In this document: piece by piece, positions 1 through 5,793 of the stretch
How positions within the stretch are numbered: position 1 is the stretch's first letter
Layout: every line of letters starts with the position of its first letter
From: Pedosphaera sp.
GTDB taxonomy: Bacteria > Verrucomicrobiota > Verrucomicrobiae > Limisphaerales > Pedosphaeraceae
Direction: 5' to 3'
Assembly: GCA_028293265.1 (NCBI GenBank)
Contig: JAQGPB010000461.1
Location: 1-6,105, forward strand
DNA length: 6,105 nt
Position numbers and translations under genes: made by a program
The notes under the pieces: model-generated
Database searches by the model: none
Told to the model about the DNA's origin: nothing
Seen by the model: only the letters and a program-made list of their open reading frames with translations

Positions 1-1
1 C

Positions 2-3000
2 CACGGCTCGCTGGAGATTCACACGGAAATCAGCATCTCCCCGGAGGACGATGTCGAAATGCGCCGCATCAAGCTGACCAATCATTCCGACGCCGCGCGA
101 ACCATCGAAATCACCACGTACGCGGAAGTGGTGCTGTCGTCGCCAGCCGCAGACGCCGCGCACCCCGCCTTCGGCAACCTTTTCGTCCAGACTGAATTTA
201 TCCGGGAACATCCGGCGCTTCTCTGCACACGCCGCGCCCGGGCCGAAGGTGAACGTCCGCCCTGGCTCTTGCATCTCATGACCATCCAGGGCGCGGAACT
301 GGGCGAACTTTCCTTTGAAACCGACCGCGCAAAATTCCTCGGCCGCGGCCAGAACTTGTCAGCTCCCCTCGCGCTGCAGAACATTTCCCCTCTCTCCAAC
401 AGCGCCGGTTCAGTCCTCGACCCCATCGTTTCGCTGCGGCGCAAAATCACCATCGCCCCGGAGTCCACCGCACAGATCGAAATAGTCATGGGCGTTGCCG
501 AAAACCGGGAGACGGCCCTGGCGCTGGTGGAGAAATACCACAATCTGCGGATGGCGGACCGGCTCTTTGATCTCGCCTGGACGCACAGCCAGGTGACGCT
601 GCGGCATCTCGGAGCCACCGAGGCCGACGCGCAATTTTATGGCCGCATGGCCGGCGCGCTCGTCTATGCCGATCCATTGCGCCGCGCCAATGCCAGCGTG
701 CTTTTAAGCAACCGGCGCGGCCAAAGCGGCTTGTGGAGTTACGGCATCTCCGGCGATTCGCCGATTGTCCTGCTGCGCATCAGCGACGGCGGAAAAATGG
801 AAATCGTCCGCCGCCTCATCCAGGCCCACGCCTATTGGCGGTTGAAAGGGCTGGCGGTTGAACTGGTGATCGTGAATGAAGACGCGTCGGTTTACCGCCA
901 GTCCTTGCACGATCAAATCCTCGGTCTCATCGCTGCCGGCATCGAGGCGCAGATGCTCGACAAACCCGGCGGCATCTTCGTCCGGCGCTTGGAACAAATC
1001 CCCCCCGAGGACCGGGTCTTGCTTCAATCCGTCGCGCGCCTCGTCCTGTCCGACGAAAACGGAACGCTGGAAGAACAAATGCAACGCCGCGCCGTGCGGG
1101 AACCGTTGGTGCCCGAATTCAAGCCCGCCCGCCCCCGCGTCAATGAGGTTGCAGCGCCGCTGCCCCGGCGCGAACTGCTTTATTTCAATGGCTTCGGCGG
1201 CTTCACTCCCGATGGCCATGAGTACGTCATCACTTTGCAGCCCGGGCCATCTCCGCAGGCGCAAAAAAGAAACGCTTCGCTCCTGAGCCTTACCCCCTGG
1301 CGCGCGGAAAAACCGAGATTTTTCAACCGCGCGTCCGATCCGGAAACCATGCCCGGAAACACCGGCCATCGTGCCCCGCAACATTCCCCGCCGCCCAGGT
1401 CGGACAGCCGGGCGCAGTTATCAAATCAAAACACTCCCGCACCTTGGGTCAATGTCCTGGCCAACCCGCGTTTCGGCACCGTCGTTTCAGAAAGTGGCGG
1501 CGCTTATACCTGGCTCGAAAATAGTCATGAATTTCGTCTCACTCCCTGGAACAACGACCCCGTCGGCGATCTTTCGGGCGAGGCGTTTTACCTGCGCGAC
1601 GAGGAAACCGGTGAGTTCTGGTCGCCCACACCGCTGCCCGCGCGCGGGGCGACGCCCTACGTGGCCCGCCACGGCTTTGGCTATAGCGTTTTTGAACACA
1701 TTGAGAATGGCATCGCTTCCGAAATGTGGATTTACGTTGCGATGGATGCCCCCGTCAAATTCAACCTGCTCAAATTGCGCAATCTGTCGGGACGCCCGCG
1801 CCGGATTTCAGTCACCGGTTACTGGCAATGGGTCTTGGCGGAAGGGCGCGGCGGTTCCTCGCTCCATGTGCATACCGAAACCGATCCTCAATCCGGCGCG
1901 CTGCTGGCCCGGAACCGTTATCATACCGAATTTGCGGAACGGGTCGCCTTCGTGGATGTCAATGATTCCGCGCGAACCGTCACCGGCGATCGCCGGGAGT
2001 TCGTGGGCCGAAACGCAACCATGGCCAATCCCGCCGCCATGAAAAAAATGCGTCTCTCGGGAAAAACCGGTCCCGGCCTGGACCCTTGTGCCGCCATGCA
2101 GGTGATCATTGACCTGCCAGACCAGAACGAGAAGGAAGTCAGTTTTCGTCTGGGCGCGGGCAACAACCTTCAAGAGACGCAGGAGTTGATCGGGCGTTTT
2201 CGGCAACCCGGCTCCGGTCAGGCCGCCTTGCAGGGCGTTTGGGATTATTGGAACCGCACCTTGGGCGCGGTCAACATTGATACGCCCGACCCGGCCACCA
2301 ATGTATTGGTCAATGGCTGGCTCATGTATCAGACGCTGAGCTGCCGTTTTTGGGGACGCACGGGATTCTATCAGTCGGGTGGCGCTTACGGGTTCCGCGA
2401 TCAGTTGCAGGATGCGATGGCATTCGTGCATGCGGAACCCAGGCTGTTGCGCGAACATTTGCTCCGCGCCGCCGCGCACCAGTTCCGGCAGGGCGATGTC
2501 CAACACTGGTGGCATCCGCCCGCCAACCGCGGCGTACGGACCCATTTTTCCGACGATTATCTCTGGCTGCCTTACGCGGTATGCCGCTACGTGAAATGTA
2601 TCAATGATACTGGCGTGCTCGACGAAAAAATTCCGTTCCTGGAAGGCCGCGCGCTCAAGCCGGAGGAGGAAAGCTATTATGACCTGCCAACCCGTTCCGA
2701 CGAATCAGCAACGCTCTACGGACATTGCATCCGCGCCATCGAATATGGCCTCAAGTTCGGCGAACACGGATTGCCTTTGATGGGCTGCGGCGATTGGAAT
2801 GACGGCATGAACCTGGTCGGCGAACATGGCCGGGGAGAGAGCGTCTGGCTGGCTTTTTTCCTGTTCGACGTGCTGACGCAATTTGCCGAACTCGCCCAGC
2901 GGCATCAGGACCCGGCGTTTGCCGGACGTTGCCAGGCCCAGGCGGAATTGCTCCGGCAAAACATCGAAAAGCATGCCTGGGATGGCCAATGGTATCGCCG

Positions 3001-3841
3001 GGCTTATTTCGACAATGGCGAACCGCTCGGTTCCAAGCTCAATGCCGAGTGCCAGATTGATGCCCTGCCCCAGAGTTGGTCCGTCATTTCCGGAGTCGGC
3101 GACACGCAGCGTTCGCTTCAGGCCATGCACGCGGTGGAACAGCGTCTGGTCCGCCGGGAAGCCGGCCTGATTCAACTGTTCGATCCGCCCTTTGACAAAT
3201 CCCCGCTCAATCCCGGCTACATCAAGGGCTACCTCCCCGGCGTGCGTGAAAACGGCGGCCAATATACCCACGGCGCAATCTGGACGGTCATGGCCTTCGC
3301 GCAACTCGGGAACAACCAATTGGCCTGGGATCTTTTCTCCCTGCTCAACCCGGTCAATCACGCCAGGACCCCGGCCCAGGCCCTGACCTACAAAGTCGAA
3401 CCCTACGTGGTTGCCGCGGACGTTTACGCCGTCAGTCCGCACGTCGGTCGCGGCGGCTGGACCTGGTACACCGGCTCCGCCGGCTGGATGTATCGCCTCA
3501 TCACCGAAACCTTGCTCGGCCTGAGCCTGGAAGGCGAACGGCTCCGCCTCCACCCGCGCATGCCCCCGGCGTGGCCAGGTTTCAAGCTCCACTATCGCCA
3601 CCAGAATACGGTGTATCACTTTGCCATCAACCGCGATCCAGCCATGCCCCCCGGCACACTGCAAATCACCCTGGACGGGCAGGCCCTGTCCGAAAACGCC
3701 ATCCCGCTGAACAACGATAAGCCTGAGCATCACGTCAGCATCCGGCTTGGTGATGAAATCCCCGGCGAAAAACTTTCATCAGAAAATGCGCCGGTCAGCG
3801 TGCCGCCGGGCCAGGCGGTCATTCCAAGTCCTGTGAAATAA
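2..3841 (+). CDS. ndvB: Cyclic beta-1,2-glucan synthase-like protein, C-terminal GH94 part (5' end outside window)
   Basis: The frame is open from base 2 through the TAA at 3839..3841, and codons before the first ATG (59) already read as family sequence (SPEDDVE then MRRIKLTN). The gene therefore starts upstream and 59 is not its start. About 1,279 residues are visible; full NdvB/ChvB proteins run to roughly 2,800, so the N-terminal membrane-bound glycosyltransferase (GT84) half is missing here. Seen in order: the end of one GT36-type beta-sandwich (2 to about 560), a linker region ending in LLYFNGFGGF (about 1172..1206), a second sandwich beginning TPAPWVNVLANP (1433), an alpha-barrel of GH94 type (about 2290..3520) and a C-terminal beta-rich cap. 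GDWNDGMN (2789..2812) is the GH94 motif that holds the general acid; NGGQYTHG (3251..3274) and YTGSAGWMYR (3467..3496) are further hallmarks. In this family the GH94 region controls glucan chain length by phosphorolysis while the missing part polymerises UDP-glucose. A stand-alone GH94 phosphorylase is less likely because two sandwich copies precede the barrel. Confidence 0.93.
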   Translation, partial: HGSLEIHTEISISPEDDVEMRRIKLTNHSDAARTIEITTYAEVVLSSPAADAAHPAFGNLFVQTEFIREHPALLCTRRARAEGERPPWLLHLMTIQGAELGELSFETDRAKFLGRGQNLSAPLALQNISPLSNSAGSVLDPIVSLRRKITIAPESTAQIEIVMGVAENRETALALVEKYHNLRMADRLFDLAWTHSQVTLRHLGATEADAQFYGRMAGALVYADPLRRANASVLLSNRRGQSGLWSYGISGDSPIVLLRISDGGKMEIVRRLIQAHAYWRLKGLAVELVIVNEDASVYRQSLHDQILGLIAAGIEAQMLDKPGGIFVRRLEQIPPEDRVLLQSVARLVLSDENGTLEEQMQRRAVREPLVPEFKPARPRVNEVAAPLPRRELLYFNGFGGFTPDGHEYVITLQPGPSPQAQKRNASLLSLTPWRAEKPRFFNRASDPETMPGNTGHRAPQHSPPPRSDSRAQLSNQNTPAPWVNVLANPRFGTVVSESGGAYTWLENSHEFRLTPWNNDPVGDLSGEAFYLRDEETGEFWSPTPLPARGATPYVARHGFGYSVFEHIENGIASEMWIYVAMDAPVKFNLLKLRNLSGRPRRISVTGYWQWVLAEGRGGSSLHVHTETDPQSGALLARNRYHTEFAERVAFVDVNDSARTVTGDRREFVGRNATMANPAAMKKMRLSGKTGPGLDPCAAMQVIIDLPDQNEKEVSFRLGAGNNLQETQELIGRFRQPGSGQAALQGVWDYWNRTLGAVNIDTPDPATNVLVNGWLMYQTLSCRFWGRTGFYQSGGAYGFRDQLQDAMAFVHAEPRLLREHLLRAAAHQFRQGDVQHWWHPPANRGVRTHFSDDYLWLPYAVCRYVKCINDTGVLDEKIPFLEGRALKPEEESYYDLPTRSDESATLYGHCIRAIEYGLKFGEHGLPLMGCGDWNDGMNLVGEHGRGESVWLAFFLFDVLTQFAELAQRHQDPAFAGRCQAQAELLRQNIEKHAWDGQWYRRAYFDNGEPLGSKLNAECQIDALPQSWSVISGVGDTQRSLQAMHAVEQRLVRREAGLIQLFDPPFDKSPLNPGYIKGYLPGVRENGGQYTHGAIWTVMAFAQLGNNQLAWDLFSLLNPVNHARTPAQALTYKVEPYVVAADVYAVSPHVGRGGWTWYTGSAGWMYRLITETLLGLSLEGERLRLHPRMPPAWPGFKLHYRHQNTVYHFAINRDPAMPPGTLQITLDGQALSENAIPLNNDKPEHHVSIRLGDEIPGEKLSSENAPVSVPPGQAVIPSPVK
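1247..1432 (+). other. In-frame insertion of about 60 codons within the ndvB-like gene
   Basis: From memory of the family, the stretch ending YVIT-x-x-PG is followed almost directly by TPAPWVNVLANP. Here YVITLQPG ends at 1246 and TPAPW begins at 1433, leaving about 62 extra codons. The inserted peptide is rich in Pro, Arg, Ser and Asn (for example HSPPPRSDSRAQ), has no recognisable domain, and looks like a flexible surface loop between the linker and the second sandwich. The DNA holds no stop in frame and no clear flanking duplication. It contains a short inverted repeat, GAAAAA and TTTTTC, around 1308..1325. Whether it is lineage-wide or specific to this genome cannot be told from the window. 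Confidence 0.55.
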
Positions 3842-3861
3842 GACCTGGCTCATAATTCATA

Positions 3862-3892
3862 GGGTGGCATGGGCAGCCTGCCCGTGCCACCC
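3862..3892. repeat. 31-nt intergenic palindrome (REP-like stem-loop)
   Basis: Arms GGGTGGCATGGGCA (3862..3875) and TGCCCGTGCCACCC (3879..3892) form a 14-bp stem with one T-G wobble around a GCC loop. It starts 20 nt after the ndvB-like stop codon. No T-run follows (AATTCC comes next), so it is not a standard intrinsic terminator, although it could protect the 3' end of the mRNA. Its shape and location match the dispersed REP-type palindromes found between genes in many bacteria, but only one copy is in the window, so repeat status is inferred. Confidence 0.5.
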
Positions 3893-3912
3893 AATTCCAA
3901 ATTAGAGCCTTG

Positions 3913-4010
3913 CCGTGTAACGGATCATGCCGAGTTCAGAGAAGCGTTTCATAAAGACTTAAGGAAGCGCCCCTTTTTTATCTTTGCGACTCGGTATTAT
4001 CAGGCCGTGT
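3913..4010 (+). repeat. Structured ~98-bp repeat, copy 1 (MITE- or REP-like)
   Basis: This stretch aligns with the reverse complement of 5695..5793 over about 100 columns, with about 81 identical positions and three one-base gaps by hand count. Both copies begin and end with CCGTGT in the same direction. Inside is an outer stem (left arm around GATCATGCCGAGT, right arm around ACTCGGTATTATC), then an inner stem, then a T-run. In copy 1 the inner stem is weaker than in copy 2, yet one position where copy 2 pairs A-T is T-G here, so pairing survives a double change. It occupies the spacer between the ndvB-like gene and arsR, ending 51 nt before the arsR start. No transposase is present. Confidence 0.7.
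3944..3979 (+). terminator. Probable intrinsic terminator inside repeat copy 1
   Basis: GCGTTTC (3944..3950) pairs with GAAGCGC (3964..3970), with one G-T wobble. CCC and six T residues follow (3974..3979). It lies about 100 nt after the ndvB-like stop and ahead of arsR, so it could end ndvB transcription or act as a leader for arsR if a promoter lies upstream. The 13-nt loop and 7-bp stem make it only moderately strong. Confidence 0.4.
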
Positions 4011-4025
4011 GGAGGAACCTTCGAC

Positions 4026-4055
4026 TTGCGTGAGGCGTTTCCCAGGCTGTATCAA
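4026..4055 (+). promoter_or_regulatory. Weak candidate arsR promoter, possibly leaderless
   Basis: TTGCGT (4026..4031) and TATCAA (4050..4055) are separated by 18 nt. The second box ends 6 nt before the arsR ATG, which would place the transcription start at or next to the start codon. No Shine-Dalgarno sequence precedes this ATG, which fits a leaderless message. Matches to the sigma-70 consensus are poor (3 of 6 and 4 of 6), so this is tentative. Confidence 0.22.
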
Positions 4056-4061
4056 TTCTGA

Positions 4062-4367
4062 ATGACCGGACTGGACTGCATCGTGGCGCTTAAGGCTTTG
4101 GGAGAGGAAACCCGACTGCGCATTCTTCGTCTCTTGTTTAAGGAACCGCTGGGTGTAAACGAAATCTCCCAAAGATTGAAGGTATCGCAGTATAACGTAT
4201 CGAAGCACCTGCGGGTTATGCGTGAAGCGGGGCTGCTTGAAACCGAGAAGCTGGGCAAGCAGCGGTTATATTCGGTTGTCGGTTCCCTCAAGGCTCAAGT
4301 GACGGCTAACGACAACATTCTTGACCTCGGTTGCTGCACCTTCCGGCTCGACAAATTGCCAAAGTAA
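4062..4367 (+). CDS. ArsR-family winged-helix transcriptional regulator
   Basis: A 101-residue protein with the size and layout of ArsR/SmtB repressors. The N-terminal helix contains the family pattern KALGEETRLRILRLL (residues 11-25), followed by a helix-turn-helix (VNEISQRLKVSQYNVSKHLR, residues 32-51) and a wing (ETEKLGKQRLYSV, 60-72). The start is fixed by an in-frame TGA immediately before the ATG. The classical ArsR metal-binding pattern ELCVCDL in the third helix is absent: the equivalent helix reads VNEISQRL with no cysteine. Cysteines are instead at residue 6 and, as an adjacent pair, at 91-92 in the tail (LDLGCCTF), so any sensing of arsenite, another soft metal or redox state would use a different site. 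Such proteins bind operator DNA as dimers and release it on ligand binding. The gene points at pit, 160 nt downstream, its likely target; autoregulation is also likely. Ligand and target are inferred. Confidence 0.9.
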   Translation: MTGLDCIVALKALGEETRLRILRLLFKEPLGVNEISQRLKVSQYNVSKHLRVMREAGLLETEKLGKQRLYSVVGSLKAQVTANDNILDLGCCTFRLDKLPK

Positions 4368-4484
4368 CCCGCTTCAGATTTTGGTTGTCGGCTGCTGTTT
4401 TCGTATGCACGGTAGCGCATATGTTCTATCGGGCATCCGACCACGGTCGCAGACCTTTGCCGTTTTGTGCTTCATCGTCATGCG

Positions 4485-4507
4485 GCTGCCGCCATGGGGG
4501 CGGCAGC
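4485..4507 (+). promoter_or_regulatory. GC-rich hairpin just upstream of pit
   Basis: GCTGCCGCC (4485..4493) and GGCGGCAGC (4499..4507) form a perfect 9-bp stem around a 5-nt loop. It ends 20 nt before the preferred pit start codon and has no T-run after it. In the arsR-pit transcript it could affect translation start or mRNA processing, or it may be a protein binding site in DNA. No function is shown by the sequence. The rest of the 160-nt gap between arsR and pit holds only a weak split repeat (TATGC 4404..4408, GCATA 4417..4421). Confidence 0.35.
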
Positions 4508-4527
4508 GATCTTCAGCCTCGCCAATC

Positions 4528-5649
4528 ATGATTATTTTACTGTTTCTTGCCACCTGCTTCCTTGCTTACTCCAACGGTGCAAACGACAACTTCAAGGGCG
4601 TTGCTTCCCTGTTTGGCAGCAAGACCACAAGCTACCGCGGCGCCATTTGGTGGGCCACAGCGACGACGTTCGCTGGCTCAATCTGCTCCATTTTCTTTGC
4701 CGAAGCATTGTTAAAAAAGTTCTCCGGCAAGGGTCTGGTGCCCGACCAAATTGTCGGATCGGGGTATTTTCTATTGGCAGTCGCCATTGGAGCGGGCCTC
4801 ACGGTCATCATCGCCACACTCACGGGTTTTCCGGTTTCCACGACCCACGGATTGACGGGGGCGATCGTCGGGAGCGGACTGGTGGCGGTGGGAGCACAGG
4901 TAAATTTTCACTCTTTAGGCAAGGGCTTCCTGCTGCCACTCATGCTCAGTCCTGTTCTCGCCGTCATGCTGGCCGCCCCGTTATACCTGTTCCTTCGCTT
5001 CCTGCGTCTTCGTTTCGGCATCACGAAGGAGTGGTGCGTCTGCGTGGGAGAGAAACAGGAGGTGATTCCAATGCCGCAAGCTGTATCCGTGATGACACGG
5101 CAAACCGTTTCGCCTCCGGCATTGGACATTTGCATCGGACAACAATCGCAATGCACCGAGAGATATGCCGGAAAATTTTTGGGTGTCAACTCGCAGAAAG
5201 TCATGGACACGGCGCATTTCGTGAGCGCGGGCGTCGTCAGCTTTGCCCGTGGCTTGAACGACACGCCGAAGATTGCCGCCCTGCTTCTCGTTGTGAAGGT
5301 GCTGGACATTCAGTGGGGACTGGTTTCGGTCGCCGTCGCGATTGCCATCGGCGGACTTCTGAACGCAAAAAAAGTGGCGGAGACGATGAGCTTGAAGATT
5401 ACCGCGATGAACCATGGTCAGGGATTCGCGGCGAACCTTTCGACCGGCATCCTGGTTATCTTGGCGAGCAAGTATGGTCTGCCCGTCTCGACGACGCACG
5501 TTTCCGTTGGTTCGCTCTTCGGCATTGGATTAACAACAAGAAAAGTGAACGCGCGTGTTGTCCTTGGCATTATTTTGTCGTGGATTTTGACCATGCCTTG
5601 CGCGGCACTCATTGCCGCACTCGTTTACTGGATAAGCAGGGGGTCGTGA
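4528..5649 (+). CDS. pit: PiT-family inorganic phosphate transporter (permease)
   Basis: A 373-residue integral membrane protein with the PiT internal duplication. The first half carries SNGANDNFKG (15-24) and GFPVSTTH (ending 107); the second carries ARGLNDTPK (around 240-248) and GLPVSTTH (ending 324). The two N-D motifs and the two STTH loops form the phosphate and cation path in this family. About ten hydrophobic segments are visible, split by a polar central loop (about 161-225) with cysteines at 170, 172, 202 and 209. PiT proteins import phosphate (often as a metal-phosphate complex) with H+ or Na+, and can admit arsenate. The frame is open back to 4321, but the ATG at 4528 is preferred because it lies directly before the first membrane helix, as in relatives; ATG 4480 is the alternative. 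Neither has a clear Shine-Dalgarno sequence. Likely co-transcribed with or regulated by the upstream ArsR protein. A weak 7-bp stem-loop (5657..5673) follows the stop. Confidence 0.93.
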   Translation: MIILLFLATCFLAYSNGANDNFKGVASLFGSKTTSYRGAIWWATATTFAGSICSIFFAEALLKKFSGKGLVPDQIVGSGYFLLAVAIGAGLTVIIATLTGFPVSTTHGLTGAIVGSGLVAVGAQVNFHSLGKGFLLPLMLSPVLAVMLAAPLYLFLRFLRLRFGITKEWCVCVGEKQEVIPMPQAVSVMTRQTVSPPALDICIGQQSQCTERYAGKFLGVNSQKVMDTAHFVSAGVVSFARGLNDTPKIAALLLVVKVLDIQWGLVSVAVAIAIGGLLNAKKVAETMSLKITAMNHGQGFAANLSTGILVILASKYGLPVSTTHVSVGSLFGIGLTTRKVNARVVLGIILSWILTMPCAALIAALVYWISRGS

Positions 5650-5694
5650 GGCACTGGGTAGCCACTGGCTGCCGCAAACCATCGGTGCTTTTTC

Positions 5695-5793
5695 ACACGG
5701 CTCTGATAATGTCGAGTGCAAAGACGAAAAAGAGGCGATTCCTTAAACTTTTAAGGAATCGCCTCTCTGCACTCGGCATTATCACTTACACGG
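5695..5793 (-). repeat. Structured ~98-bp repeat, copy 2 (inverted relative to copy 1)
   Basis: On the minus strand this repeats copy 1 with about 81 of 100 columns identical. Structure is clearer here. The outer arms GATAATGTCGAGTGCA (5705..5720) and TGCACTCGGCATTATC (5768..5783) pair over 16 positions with one wobble. The inner arms (5731..5746 and 5751..5766) pair perfectly over 16 bp around ACTT. CCGTGT, read on the minus strand, occurs at both ends. It begins 45 nt after the pit stop codon. The shared orientation-specific T-run implies a defined direction, and the two copies face each other across arsR-pit. Confidence 0.75.
5727..5766 (-). terminator. Strong intrinsic-terminator-like hairpin on the minus strand
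   Basis: Read on the minus strand, a 16-bp perfect stem (5766..5751 with 5746..5731) around a 4-nt loop is followed by a T-run (5731..5727). This has the full form of a rho-independent terminator for leftward transcription entering from the right. On the + strand the same hairpin lacks a T-run, so it would form in pit mRNA but would be a poor terminator there. It is also the core of repeat copy 2, so termination may be incidental. Confidence 0.5.

Noticed and set aside
704..3733. Long minus-strand open frames inside the ndvB-like gene (704..1384, 1808..2545, 2705..3733)
   Set aside because: They are antisense to strongly conserved GH94-family coding sequence, have compositions expected from GC-biased third positions, and contain no recognisable motifs.
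4404..4421. TATGC-N8-GCATA as an ArsR operator
   Set aside because: Only 5 bp per arm, no extension of symmetry, and no second matching site near the arsR promoter; consistent with chance.
4331..4531. A 66-codon + strand frame in the arsR-pit gap with a hydrophobic patch and several cysteines
   Set aside because: It overlaps the arsR 3' end, has no ribosome site, and the sequence resembles no family I know; the hydrophobic patch is short.
5657..5693. Stem-loop GGTAGCC-ACT-GGCTGCC after pit as a pit terminator
   Set aside because: The 7-bp stem is followed by a T-run only about 16 nt later, so it does not have the form of an intrinsic terminator.
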